Shown one piece after another: positions 6,544 to 13,634 of a DNA stretch of 19,673 nucleotides. The stretch is from an uncultured Spirochaetales bacterium (GTDB lineage Bacteria; Spirochaetota; Spirochaetia; Sphaerochaetales; Sphaerochaetaceae). The position numbers were made by a program, and so were the translations under genes. The notes beneath the pieces were generated by a model. It saw only the letters and a list, made by a program, of their open reading frames with translations, had not been told where the DNA came from and did not search any database. How positions within the stretch are numbered: the first letter of the stretch is position 1; each line of letters starts with the position of its first letter. The stretch covers positions 1 to 19,673 of the forward strand of contig CAKQTE010000003.1 of NCBI GenBank assembly GCA_934276485.1. The letters run 5' to 3'.

Positions 6544-7714
6544 GTTTTCGTCCCATTAAATAAATAATCCTATATTGCACAAAATTAAGTGCAATAAACA
6601 TTGCCTCATCACCAGGACCATATGAAAAGAATGGCAAGTTAACAGCTCCAAATGGAAATAACCCTACGCAATAGAGCCCATTGATTATTGCTGCTATAAA
6701 GACAAAACCTGCCAGTCCTAGTGAAAGACCTGATAAATAGTTATCATTTTTCTTATAAGCTCTACGACTAGCCATAACGCCTAAGAAAAAGAGGCATAGA
6801 AATGAAACATAAAGAGCTAAGATTCCCACAAATCCAACTTCCTCTGTGATAGAAGCAAATATGAACTTTCCACCAACGTCTGATAGAACTCCTAGCTTAT
6901 ATAGTCCCTTACCTATTCCCATGCCAGAGATTCCACCATCCTTGATAGCAAGCTGGGATGTAAACAAGTCATGGTTATAGTACTCGGGATTTGATACCGG
7001 AAGTATTGAATGGAAGAAATCATCCAACACCTCAGGCTGGATTACTATCATGAAAATGCCTGTTGCGAACGAAAATATCGCAGCAAGCACTATAAAACTC
7101 TTCTTTGCTCCTGATGCATGTAGCATTATCAAGACAACAAGAACAATAAGGAAATAGTATCCCATGCCTGTAGTCAATGCTGTCAAAACAGCCAATGCCA
7201 TCGCACAGCTTAAAACAAGAGTAAAGAATACTCCTGGAACTTCCATTCTCTTTTCATATATTGTTGGAATTGCGCCACTGATGAGTGCTATCACAGCACA
7301 TGTTGCAACAACAGCACCGGAAATAATCTTTGTTCCAAAAAGCGTAAAAACTCCATCTGTATTGAAAGATGGATAGAACATCATGATAAGAATTACAAAT
7401 GCAAGTGGACAAAGAACATAGTAACTACGCTTTAGAATTCTAAATGGAATGAATCTCAGAACAATTCCAACAACTACTCCTGCAAGGATCCCATATACTT
7501 GGTTAATAAGATATGAGTAGTGAACCAAACCATTTTTTACAGATAGATCAAATGTTGCGCTATATATTGCAACCAAGCCACATAGCACTATAAATAAAGA
7601 GAAAAAGATAAAGGTAAAGGGAGAGAACAAGCCATCTGTGGCATTCTCCCCCTCCAATTTGATCATATCAAAATCGTCATAGTTTTTGCTCTTGTTTTCT
7701 TCCATCATCAACAT
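6530..7714 (-). CDS. ftsW: FtsW/RodA-family (SEDS) protein with degenerate catalytic motifs
   Basis: This is a polytopic membrane protein of the SEDS family, whose active members polymerise lipid II glycan together with a cognate transpeptidase. The overall pattern is recognisable: GLVAIYSAT in helix 1, GGISGMGIGKG before the large loop, FIFASITEEVGFVG, and LPFFSYGPGDE near the end. Several hallmark residues differ. The catalytic Asp of the usual TDFIF is Lys283 (GKFIF); the NGARRW segment reads TDGVFTLFG (119-127); the QPDLGT segment reads TALTTGMGYY (178-187); and SYGGSS reads SYGPGD (364-369). It may therefore be structural rather than enzymatic. No ftsI lies next to it. FtsW rather than RodA is inferred from its place between ftsL and ftsQ. 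The start at 7714 is uncertain; a second ATG lies nine bases downstream. Confidence 0.86.
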   Translation of the reverse strand: MLMMEENKSKNYDDFDMIKLEGENATDGLFSPFTFIFFSLFIVLCGLVAIYSATFDLSVKNGLVHYSYLINQVYGILAGVVVGIVLRFIPFRILKRSYYVLCPLAFVILIMMFYPSFNTDGVFTLFGTKIISGAVVATCAVIALISGAIPTIYEKRMEVPGVFFTLVLSCAMALAVLTALTTGMGYYFLIVLVVLIMLHASGAKKSFIVLAAIFSFATGIFMIVIQPEVLDDFFHSILPVSNPEYYNHDLFTSQLAIKDGGISGMGIGKGLYKLGVLSDVGGKFIFASITEEVGFVGILALYVSFLCLFFLGVMASRRAYKKNDNYLSGLSLGLAGFVFIAAIINGLYCVGLFPFGAVNLPFFSYGPGDEAMFIALNFVQYRIIYLMGRKHEII

Positions 7715-7740
7715 TATACAAATGACCTAGAAAAAAAGCA

Positions 7741-8004
7741 TTATATAACATTATTTGCTTGGACATAAATTGGTTGATTTTCGTCCTCCGAAAGATAAAT
7801 GGAAGCAGAAGCTTTCAAAGCTCTCTCTTCACCATCAAGCTCATTGAGTCTGATCTGGCTCTTGATCATCTGCTGACGAAAACTATTCTCAACTCCAATC
7901 TGCCATAGTGGAATGAAAACAACAATAAAACCGATAGCCAACAAAACCAGGGCTATACACTTGAACTTTAATGTCGATACTCTACCAAAACTGAAATCTC
8001 TCAT
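7741..8004 (-). CDS. ftsL: FtsL-like septum protein
   Basis: This 87-residue single-pass protein has a short basic cytoplasmic N-terminus, one strong membrane helix (about 15-35) and a predicted coiled coil outside (about 40-70, ENSFRQQMIKSQIRLNEL). This is the standard FtsL/DivIC layout. In other bacteria FtsL pairs with FtsB/DivIC and FtsQ and activates FtsWI. Sequence similarity in this family is low, so the call depends on topology, size and the slot directly after rsmH. Its ATG overlaps the rsmH stop in an ATGA arrangement, with GAGAAG just upstream. Confidence 0.78.
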   Translation of the reverse strand: MRDFSFGRVSTLKFKCIALVLLAIGFIVVFIPLWQIGVENSFRQQMIKSQIRLNELDGEERALKASASIYLSEDENQPIYVQANNVI

Positions 8005-8891
8005 ATCTTCTCTACCACCCTTAACTTAGAAGATCTAGAAGGTGCGTTTTCCTTACATTCCTCTTCTGTTGGAATAATTGGTTTCTTTGTAAGGATCTTT
8101 ATTCTAGCGTCTTCCTTTGCAGCTTCTTCTTTGAAGAACCACTTAACTATCCTATCCTCAAGGCTATGGAAGGTTATTACTCCAATTCTTCCACCCCTTT
8201 TAAGGACCCTGATTGCGTTTTCCAAAGCGGGAGCTATTCTATCGAGCTCTTTGTTTACTTCAATTCTAAGAGCCTGAAATGTTCTTGTTGCAGGATGCAA
8301 TCTTCCATATCTATATTCTCTAGGAACAGCTTGGAAGATTATTTCAGCCAATTGATTTGAGTACTCAATTGGTTCCTTTTGCCTACTCTCGACAATCGCA
8401 CGTGCAATTCGTCTTGAGTATCTTTCTTCGCCATACTTATAGATTACATTTGCAAGTTCTGTCTCTGGGTATTCGTTAACAATTACCTTTGCAGACAGAA
8501 ATTGTGCTGGATCCAAGCGCATATCCAAAGGCTCTGCCTTTCTGAAAGAGAAACCTCTTAGGCTCTCTTCATAGTGAAATATGGATATTCCAAGATCAAA
8601 TAGGATTATATCTACTGACTCAGATTCTGCTTTCTCAAGGTATTCATCGAACCAAGTATTAACTGGTATGAATCTATCACCATAATCCTTGAATCTCTCT
8701 ATGGCTTTCTTCTGGATTTCCTTATCTCTATCTAGTCCAGTTACTGTCAAATTTGGATATTTAGACAAAAAGAGAGATGTGTGCCCACCCTCTCCTGTTG
8801 TGCAGTCGATCATAGATGTCTTCTTTTCGCTATCCAACACAAGGTTATCCAAAACCTCTTGATGCATAACTGGATAATGAAGTATCTCCAT
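8001..8891 (-). CDS. rsmH: 16S rRNA (cytosine-1402 N4) methyltransferase RsmH
   Basis: RsmH (MraW) methylates N4 of C1402 in the ribosomal P site using S-adenosylmethionine. The 296-residue length is typical. The N-terminus HYPVMHQEVLDNL is characteristic, followed by the SAM-binding DCTTGEGGHTSLFL (about 29-42) and GLDRD (about 53-57). DLGISIFHY and GFSFRKAEPLDMRLDP (about 120-147), HPATRTFQALRIEVN and GGRIGVITFHSLEDRIVK also match the family. Its ATG directly abuts the mraZ stop (TAGATG), and GAGGA in the mraZ end serves as ribosome site. Position directly after mraZ is the conserved start of the division cluster. Confidence 0.97.
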   Translation of the reverse strand: MEILHYPVMHQEVLDNLVLDSEKKTSMIDCTTGEGGHTSLFLSKYPNLTVTGLDRDKEIQKKAIERFKDYGDRFIPVNTWFDEYLEKAESESVDIILFDLGISIFHYEESLRGFSFRKAEPLDMRLDPAQFLSAKVIVNEYPETELANVIYKYGEERYSRRIARAIVESRQKEPIEYSNQLAEIIFQAVPREYRYGRLHPATRTFQALRIEVNKELDRIAPALENAIRVLKRGGRIGVITFHSLEDRIVKWFFKEEAAKEDARIKILTKKPIIPTEEECKENAPSRSSKLRVVEKI

Positions 8892-9359
8892 CTACTTATC
8901 CTCTTCGTCGTATAGACTCTGTGCGAGTGATGACAAGTCCTCATCGTCATCATCGTCTTCTTCTGCTAATCTAAATACCTCTGGATTCCATATCTCTATG
9001 GAGTATCCAGCTCCAACCAATAACGCATCCCCTTTATTCAAAAGGTTGTATTTTTCTCTATTTGAGAGGGGAATGTTGATTCTTCCAGAGCTATCTATAT
9101 CAACATAGATTGCTGGGGAAATGAGCTTCCTGATCAATTTTCGTTTCTTCTCGTCCAGCATCGCTTTGGGGGTTGATAAAATTGGCTTACTGAACTCGTT
9201 CTCAAAATAATCAGGAGTCATCAGCATTAGATGATTTCCATCTAACCCTGGAAGAACAACTACCTGCTCAGCGGAAAGAAGGTTCCTTAGTCGTGCTGGC
9301 AAAGAAAGACGACCTTTGTCATCAAACTTTGAATTATACATTCCTGTAAGGAAAGCCAT
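8892..9359 (-). CDS. mraZ: Division-cluster transcription regulator MraZ
   Basis: MraZ is an AbrB-fold DNA-binding protein that forms rings and, where studied, represses its own operon by binding TGGGN-type repeats in front of the gene. The 155-residue product has the two tandem MraZ repeats: FDDKGRLSLPARLR near 10-24 and DSSGRINIPLSNR near 88-100, each a swapped-hairpin half. The acidic C-tail (EEDDDDDED) is longer than in E. coli. I chose ATG at 9357-9359, giving MAFLTGMYNS, over a GTG 18 codons upstream. The shorter form matches the family start, and the upstream stretch contains the operator and promoter. It is the first gene of the division operon. Confidence 0.95.
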   Translation of the reverse strand: MAFLTGMYNSKFDDKGRLSLPARLRNLLSAEQVVVLPGLDGNHLMLMTPDYFENEFSKPILSTPKAMLDEKKRKLIRKLISPAIYVDIDSSGRINIPLSNREKYNLLNKGDALLVGAGYSIEIWNPEVFRLAEEDDDDDEDLSSLAQSLYDEEDK

Positions 9360-9368
9360 CTCTTTTCC

Positions 9369-9403
9369 ACCCATTTTACGGGAATTCATCCCACTTATAC
9401 CCA
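9369..9403 (-). promoter_or_regulatory. MraZ-box operator
   Basis: On the mraZ strand, TGGGT (9399-9403), TGGGA (9389-9393) and TGGGT (9369-9373) lie in exact 10-bp phase. The slot between the second and third is TCCCG. In E. coli, MraZ binds TGGGN repeats separated by 5 bases, which is the same period. The block begins 10 bp before the mraZ ATG and lies just downstream of a likely promoter, where a bound ring could block transcription. A further TGGGA at 9421-9425 is 22 bp away and out of phase. Confidence 0.72.
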
Positions 9404-9404
9404 C

Positions 9405-9433
9405 AACATACACTAAAGCGTCCCATTTGGCAA
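9405..9433 (-). promoter_or_regulatory. Likely sigma-70 promoter of the mraZ division operon
   Basis: TTGCCA (9428-9433, five of six to consensus), a 17-bp spacer and TATGTT (9405-9410, four of six) read towards mraZ. Transcription would begin near 9398-9399, inside the MraZ boxes, giving a leader of about 40 bases. An alternative -35 (TTGAAA) lies farther upstream without a good -10. Confidence 0.55.
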
Positions 9434-9466
9434 GAAATATTTTGTTTTTTTACATTTCAAAATCTG

Positions 9467-9502
9467 AAAAAAAATGCGCAAGAACAATTAAGCTCTCACG
9501 CA
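9467..9502 (-). terminator. Rho-independent terminator of the GH57-mscS operon
   Basis: On the minus strand, TGCGTGAGAGC and GTTCTTGCGCA form an 11-bp stem (three G-U pairs) around TTAATT, followed directly by eight T. It lies 24 bp after the stop of the hypothetical gene at 9526 and separates that operon from the mraZ promoter. Confidence 0.88.
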
Positions 9503-9525
9503 CAAAAGCAATAACGAGAAGAAAA

Positions 9526-10038
9526 TCAAAGATCAAAAAGTTTATCGTGACTTTCCTTCTTGATTATCTCCTGGAATTTTCTATATAGATCCAAAGAAAT
9601 TTCAGCGCACTCGTTCATGTCGTCAACGATTCTTGAAGCATCCCCTTCCATGATGGAAGAAAGAGCATCCTTACACTTTGCATCAATGGTATCAAGAGAC
9701 TTTGTTACCATCGATTGATTCAGGTTCTTCTTGTTGTCGTCATAGATATATACATTGATTGATGTCACAACGGATTTTTTCCGTCTCATTATAAGTCTTA
9801 ATGTCTTGGTAATCGACTTATCATCCTGCAACACTTTTCCACTAGCATCGATTCTTGAAGAAAGAGATAAACAATTAAGCCTTAGTTTCGATAGCCTCTT
9901 CATAGCCCTTACCAATGGATGGGACAGGTTTCCTGTGAAATATGAAAAGATCAAAACAGCACCTGTAATGAGAGTTCCCCAAAAAAGAACTTGCATCATA
10001 TGAAGAAAACTTTGGGATGCCAAAATAGATGTATCCAT
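9526..10038 (-). CDS. Hypothetical one-helix membrane protein
   Basis: I do not recognise this 170-residue protein. One membrane helix lies near the N-terminus (about residues 14-34, VLFWGTLITGAVLIFSYF). It is followed by a basic stretch (MKRLSKLRLN; RLIMRRKKS) and a mostly helical soluble part to the end, with alternating hydrophobic residues that suggest a helical bundle or coiled coil. There is no signal cleavage site and no catalytic motif that I can see. The start codon overlaps the mscS stop by one base (TAATG), so it is translated together with the channel gene, and it is the last gene before a strong terminator. A role near the membrane alongside MscS is possible by context only. Confidence 0.7.
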   Translation of the reverse strand: MDTSILASQSFLHMMQVLFWGTLITGAVLIFSYFTGNLSHPLVRAMKRLSKLRLNCLSLSSRIDASGKVLQDDKSITKTLRLIMRRKKSVVTSINVYIYDDNKKNLNQSMVTKSLDTIDAKCKDALSSIMEGDASRIVDDMNECAEISLDLYRKFQEIIKKESHDKLFDL

Positions 10039-10853
10039 TATTTATCCTCCTTTTCATATGAAACAACAACATGAGGATATGCCATCTCCAAGCCATTTGC
10101 TTCATACACATCGAGAATCTCTCTATTAAGGTCAAAGTTAACTGTCCAATAATCGGCATTTCTAACCCAGACTCTAAGAAGGATCTTAATCTCTGAATCA
10201 TCATAGCTCTTGATCCTAACAATTGGCTCTGGGTCCTTTAATATAAGCTTATGAGACTTTGCAAAGGATAGGATGCTATCCATAGCTTTCTTTCTGTCAG
10301 TGTCGTAGCTTATACCATAAACCATATCGAGTCTTCGTGTGTCGTTAGTTGAGAAGTTGACGATATCCTGAGCAAATACTGTTTTGTTAGGAATCAAGAC
10401 TCTCTTGTTGTCAGGAGTGTTCATGATGGTATGGAAAAGAGATACTTCCTGGATAGAACCACCCTTTCCTCCGATTTCAACATAGTCACCTATCTTGAAA
10501 GGATGAGTTGTGACAACCATCATTCCACTAGCAACACCTGCGATGATATCCTGAATGGCAAGTCCTATTGCAAGTGTGATTGCAGATATTGCAGAGACAA
10601 ATCCTGTTAGTGAGAATCCTGCTTCAGCAAGTGCAAACAACAGCAAGACCACGCTCATACATATCTTAATGATGATCAAGAAAAACTTGACGATCAGCTT
10701 ATCGATACTGCTTTGAAGCAGAGCTGTCTTTATGAATCTCATCGTACATTTGATGATGATCACGCCAAAGAAAACAATTGAAACCAATGTAATGATAGAA
10801 AAGCCAGATGACATCAAAAATGATCTAACCGTTTCTTTTATTCCAACGTCCAT
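10038..10853 (-). CDS. mscS: Small MscS-type mechanosensitive channel
   Basis: MscS channels open under membrane tension and release solutes during osmotic downshock. The 271-residue protein has three N-terminal membrane helices. The last is the pore helix, rich in Ala and Gly (AISAITLAIGLAIQDIIAGVASGMM, roughly 88-112). The beta domain follows (HPFKIGDYVEIGGKGGSIQEV, then PNKTVFAQDIVNFS) and then the alpha/beta C-terminal domain. The size matches E. coli MscS. ATG at 10853 is preferred because AGAAGG lies seven bases upstream; the longer TTG-initiated form would start inside the upstream hairpin. It follows the GH57 gene by 45 bp and precedes the hypothetical gene with a one-base overlap. 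Confidence 0.92.
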   Translation of the reverse strand: MDVGIKETVRSFLMSSGFSIITLVSIVFFGVIIIKCTMRFIKTALLQSSIDKLIVKFFLIIIKICMSVVLLLFALAEAGFSLTGFVSAISAITLAIGLAIQDIIAGVASGMMVVTTHPFKIGDYVEIGGKGGSIQEVSLFHTIMNTPDNKRVLIPNKTVFAQDIVNFSTNDTRRLDMVYGISYDTDRKKAMDSILSFAKSHKLILKDPEPIVRIKSYDDSEIKILLRVWVRNADYWTVNFDLNREILDVYEANGLEMAYPHVVVSYEKEDK

Positions 10854-10862
10854 ACAAAACCT

Positions 10863-10892
10863 TCTTAAAAAGAACAATCCCCAAATGGGGAT
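10863..10892 (-). terminator. Hairpin with T-rich tail between the GH57 and mscS genes
   Basis: ATCCCC and GGGGAT form a perfect GC-rich 6-bp stem with a 4-base loop (10877-10892), starting 6 bp after the GH57 stop on the minus strand. A T-rich tail (TGTTCTTTTT) follows. This could be a partial terminator that lowers mscS expression relative to the upstream genes. The tail is interrupted by G and C, so readthrough is likely. Confidence 0.5.
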
Positions 10893-10898
10893 AGTTCC

Positions 10899-12482
10899 TT
10901 AATTCAAATCTGGATCAAATAACTTATAGTCAATATCTGGGAATATTGCGTTTCGTCTTTCTGCGTTTATAAGCCATTCTGTATTAACAGTGTTCTTGCA
11001 CATTGAAGAATAAACTACATTAAACGATCCAAGGTGATTTCTGACTCGCTTCTCAGCATAGCTAACGCTTGTATTGTCATGTATGATACATGGCCAGTCA
11101 GATGCCATTGCAAGCAAAACTTCCCTACTTGCCTGATTTAGGAATCTTCCTTTCAGAGATCCTTGGTCTGGGAATCTATGAGTTAGCTCCTGCATTCTCT
11201 CAATGGACTTAAGAGTGTGCTTATAGATCCAAGCATTAGATCCATCAAGCCAAGTATCTGCACCACCATCACTTGCCCATGAGCACTCATTTACTCTAAG
11301 CTTCTCGGTCTCAACTCCCTGCAACAAAAGTCCTGATGGAGTTGTAAGCTCATAGTTTGGCTCCTCAGTTGCACGCTCCAAGAACTCTTTCAAAAACTCG
11401 ATTCCTTCAAACCACCTATGTCCAAATAGCTCAGCGTCAAATGTCAAGGAATATACTGGATTTGAGATGCCATATGCATTGAGCATGATGCCCTTTCTTC
11501 TGATATGGTACAAAAAGTTATCTACATGGAGAGATACTTTCTCCATAGCCTTTTTCATATCATAGTACTTCTTCTGATCATTCTTGCCTGTGATCGCATA
11601 GTACTTGTATCCAGTAAAGACTCTAACACCAGGCTCATGAATATATGGTCTAATTGTATCCATTGGTAGATAGTAACCAATATCACGATAGAACTCTCTA
11701 TAGTCTGAATCACATGGGTAGCCGGACTTTGAAGACCAGATAAGGTTTGAAATAGACCAATCGCGAGCAAATGCATTCAATCCTGAAGGAAGCTCAATTG
11801 GAGCATAGCCACCATATTCTGATTTGTCTGTTGCAGTAATAACAGCGTGAGAAGCAAGCTGTGTCCATCTAACTCCTCTCTTTGAAAGAACTTCATCCAG
11901 TCCTGGATAGTATCCACACTCAGGTAGCCAGAATCCTCTTGCGTTTTCGCCAAAGATTCTTCTATGTGTTCTTAGGCCCATCTCAACTTGAGCATCGATT
12001 GCCGTTGGAAAATCCTTGTAAAGAGGAAGATATGCGTGTGTTGCAGCACTTGCAAACAGCTCAATCTTTCTCTTATCAGCAAGAACCTTGAATCCTGTTA
12101 GGATGTTTCTTTCATAGCTTTCGTATATTTCAAGATTCTTTCTAGCTTCTTCAAGGTACCACTTAGCCATCTCATGACACTCAGTGTCCTCAGTTAAAGT
12201 TCTCTCGACTTCCTTTTCACCAAGCTCGATATGAAGATTCATATAATCAACAAATCTTTCCTGCAAAGGAACATCTGTGAGCATTGTCAACAATGTTGGA
12301 GAGAAACAAATAGCTAGCTTATATCTGATGTTTTTCTCATCGAGTTCATTAAGAACCCTCAATAGCGGAATATATGACTCATTCAAGGATTCGAAAAGCC
12401 AATTCTCTTCCAAGAATCTTGGATATTCCAAATGTCTTACATAAGGAAGATGTGCGTGAAGAATCAAGTTAATCTTATTCAT
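10899..12482 (-). CDS. GH57 alpha-glucan enzyme, branching-enzyme/AmyC type (DUF1957)
   Basis: This is a cytoplasmic glycoside hydrolase family 57 enzyme acting on alpha-1,4-glucan, resembling the branching enzymes of Thermococcus and Thermus and AmyC of Thermotoga. The 527-residue length fits that group. The N-terminus LILHAHLPYVRH is the family hallmark. GFWLPECGY carries the likely nucleophile Glu188, and SLTFDAELFGHRWFEG carries the likely acid/base Asp349. The C-terminal helical domain (about 370-520) closes the active site and includes SWASDGGADTWLDGSNAWIY. Several family members mainly hydrolyse rather than branch, depending on a flexible loop, so the exact activity is open. ATG at 12482 is chosen because AAGGAGG lies just before it. 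It overlaps the DUF4912 gene by 8 bp, so the two products are probably made together and act on the same polymer. Confidence 0.9.
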   Translation of the reverse strand: MNKINLILHAHLPYVRHLEYPRFLEENWLFESLNESYIPLLRVLNELDEKNIRYKLAICFSPTLLTMLTDVPLQERFVDYMNLHIELGEKEVERTLTEDTECHEMAKWYLEEARKNLEIYESYERNILTGFKVLADKRKIELFASAATHAYLPLYKDFPTAIDAQVEMGLRTHRRIFGENARGFWLPECGYYPGLDEVLSKRGVRWTQLASHAVITATDKSEYGGYAPIELPSGLNAFARDWSISNLIWSSKSGYPCDSDYREFYRDIGYYLPMDTIRPYIHEPGVRVFTGYKYYAITGKNDQKKYYDMKKAMEKVSLHVDNFLYHIRRKGIMLNAYGISNPVYSLTFDAELFGHRWFEGIEFLKEFLERATEEPNYELTTPSGLLLQGVETEKLRVNECSWASDGGADTWLDGSNAWIYKHTLKSIERMQELTHRFPDQGSLKGRFLNQASREVLLAMASDWPCIIHDNTSVSYAEKRVRNHLGSFNVVYSSMCKNTVNTEWLINAERRNAIFPDIDYKLFDPDLN

Positions 12483-13200
12483 CCCTATCCTCCTTTTCAT
12501 AAGCCTTTACAATATCTTCAACTAGTGGATTGTTAATCAAATCTCCATCCTTGGTTGTTAACAACGATAGATAGACCTTGAACAAAGAATCGTTCTGTCT
12601 CATCTCATCGCTATGATGCATCCAATATGAATCTGTATGCTGAATAGTATTGGAAGATGCAAGAACCTCTCTCTTTCCATTTGGATCTACTGATACCAAA
12701 TAAGCAGTACATGTTCCACCTAGAACAGATAGTCCGATATTCCATTCACTATCTGATGCTTTGATAGGAATATCATACTCCTCTACTTTACCAGTCTTAT
12801 CTTTTATGGAGACAAATAGAACAGGCTTGGCATTTGCTTCGTCCATCTTCTCTTTATCCAAGTTTGAAATTGACCAGAAAGCAAATCCCCAGTTGTTGTT
12901 CTTGTTCAATAGGTGAATTGTTGTCTCAGGATAACTTTCAGGAAGCTCCTCTACACCAGGTAGCTCATCTAGTAGCTCAGAGATTCCTCTGTAGTCTGTA
13001 ATACCAGCTAGGTATCTTAGGTTGTGAGAATCACCACGCTCTTCTTCTGGAGCATAGTTATCATCTTCATCTTCGTATTTTTCAGTCAAAGCTTGAATAA
13101 GCTCATCTCTAGACAGATTCTCATAGTCATCAATTTCTTCACATTGTGCTATGTTTCTGAGCTCAGAGATAGCAAGCTTTTCCATCTTGATTAAAACCAT
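12475..13200 (-). CDS. DUF4912-domain protein with Rho_N/SAP-like N-terminus
   Basis: The N-terminal 45 residues (MEKLAISELRNIAQ then LSRDELIQALTEKY) match the Rho N-terminal/SAP-like helical module that often starts DUF4912 proteins. An acidic linker follows (EDEDDNYAPEEERG). The C-terminal part (about 95-205) has the DUF4912 pattern: NNNWGFAFWSISN, a run of short beta strands, then GTCTAYLVSVDPNGKREVLASSN. DUF4912 looks like a small beta-sandwich; its biochemical role is unknown. In many bacteria it is encoded next to GH57 DUF1957 enzymes, and here the two genes overlap by 8 bp. A glucan-binding or partner role is therefore reasonable inference. There is no signal peptide. The first ATG (13200) is used; a second ATG lies five codons in. 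The gene opens the operon, with a promoter candidate at 13226-13254. Confidence 0.8.
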   Translation of the reverse strand: MVLIKMEKLAISELRNIAQCEEIDDYENLSRDELIQALTEKYEDEDDNYAPEEERGDSHNLRYLAGITDYRGISELLDELPGVEELPESYPETTIHLLNKNNNWGFAFWSISNLDKEKMDEANAKPVLFVSIKDKTGKVEEYDIPIKASDSEWNIGLSVLGGTCTAYLVSVDPNGKREVLASSNTIQHTDSYWMHHSDEMRQNDSLFKVYLSLLTTKDGDLINNPLVEDIVKAYEKEDRDE

Positions 13201-13225
13201 ATTTTATCAATCCCGTCCGTTTACA

Positions 13226-13254
13226 ATCCTAAAGATTAACGCATTATTAGTCAA
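13226..13254 (-). promoter_or_regulatory. Likely promoter of the DUF4912-GH57-mscS operon
   Basis: On the minus strand, TTGACT (13249-13254) and TAGGAT (13226-13231) are separated by 17 bp. Transcription would begin near 13219, about 19 bases before the DUF4912 ATG. A perfect TTGACA lies at 13270-13275 but has no -10 at a usual distance, so it may be chance or a second, weaker start. Confidence 0.45.
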
Positions 13255-13347
13255 TTAGCGTAGGTTTTCTGTCAAAACTGAATCATGTTCACACAGTACA
13301 AAAAATAACATAAAGAAATTTATTTCAGATTAATCGTTTTACATTTC

Positions 13348-13370
13348 TTGCAACTTTTGCACTTTTTGCA
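13348..13370. repeat. Three TTGCA repeats with 9-bp period
   Basis: TTGCA occurs at 13348-13352, 13357-13361 and 13366-13370, exactly 9 bp apart, each followed by a pyrimidine-rich filler. It is in the middle of the divergent control region and could be a multimeric protein-binding site. The spacing is less than one helical turn, so copies would lie on progressively rotated faces. No known regulator is assigned. Confidence 0.4.
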
Positions 13371-13507
13371 TTCTTGACTGTTTCATTCCAATAAACAACA
13401 TGAAAGGATGCTAAAAATAATTTATTGATAATACCAAGACGATAATTTCTTGATAACAAAGTATTTGTTTTTGATAAAAATCATACCAATTCAGTTCTAT
13501 TCAGTAT

Positions 13508-13527
13508 TTTTGAAACCCATTTCAAAA
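13508..13527. promoter_or_regulatory. Palindromic operator-like site
   Basis: TTTTGAAA and TTTCAAAA are perfect 8-bp reverse complements around CCCA. The site lies 121 bp upstream of the plus-strand GH57 start and about 310 bp upstream of the opposite operon. The shape suits a dimeric repressor or activator. It lacks the CG centre of classical LacI-family operators, so the regulator is unknown. Confidence 0.45.
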
Positions 13528-13634
13528 CCACGTTTGAACCATCTCTTTAAGTTAACTTTTCTCTATCGATAAAAAAGGTTAAAAAATGTCATTTTGAACA
13601 AAAATTCCTGTACCATTCTCCATTCTAGTTATGT

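Noticed and set aside
8892..9413. Longer MraZ starting at a GTG (173 residues)
   Set aside because: The extra 18 codons cross the promoter and TGGGN operator and do not match the family; the internal ATG gives the typical MAFLTG-type start.
10038..10877. Longer MscS starting at TTG
   Set aside because: The TTG lies in the hairpin between genes, while the internal ATG at 10853 has a good AGAAGG site seven bases upstream.
13270..13275. Perfect TTGACA as the -35 of the DUF4912 operon
   Set aside because: No acceptable -10 lies 16-18 bp downstream; the TTGACT/TAGGAT pair with a 17-bp spacer fits better.
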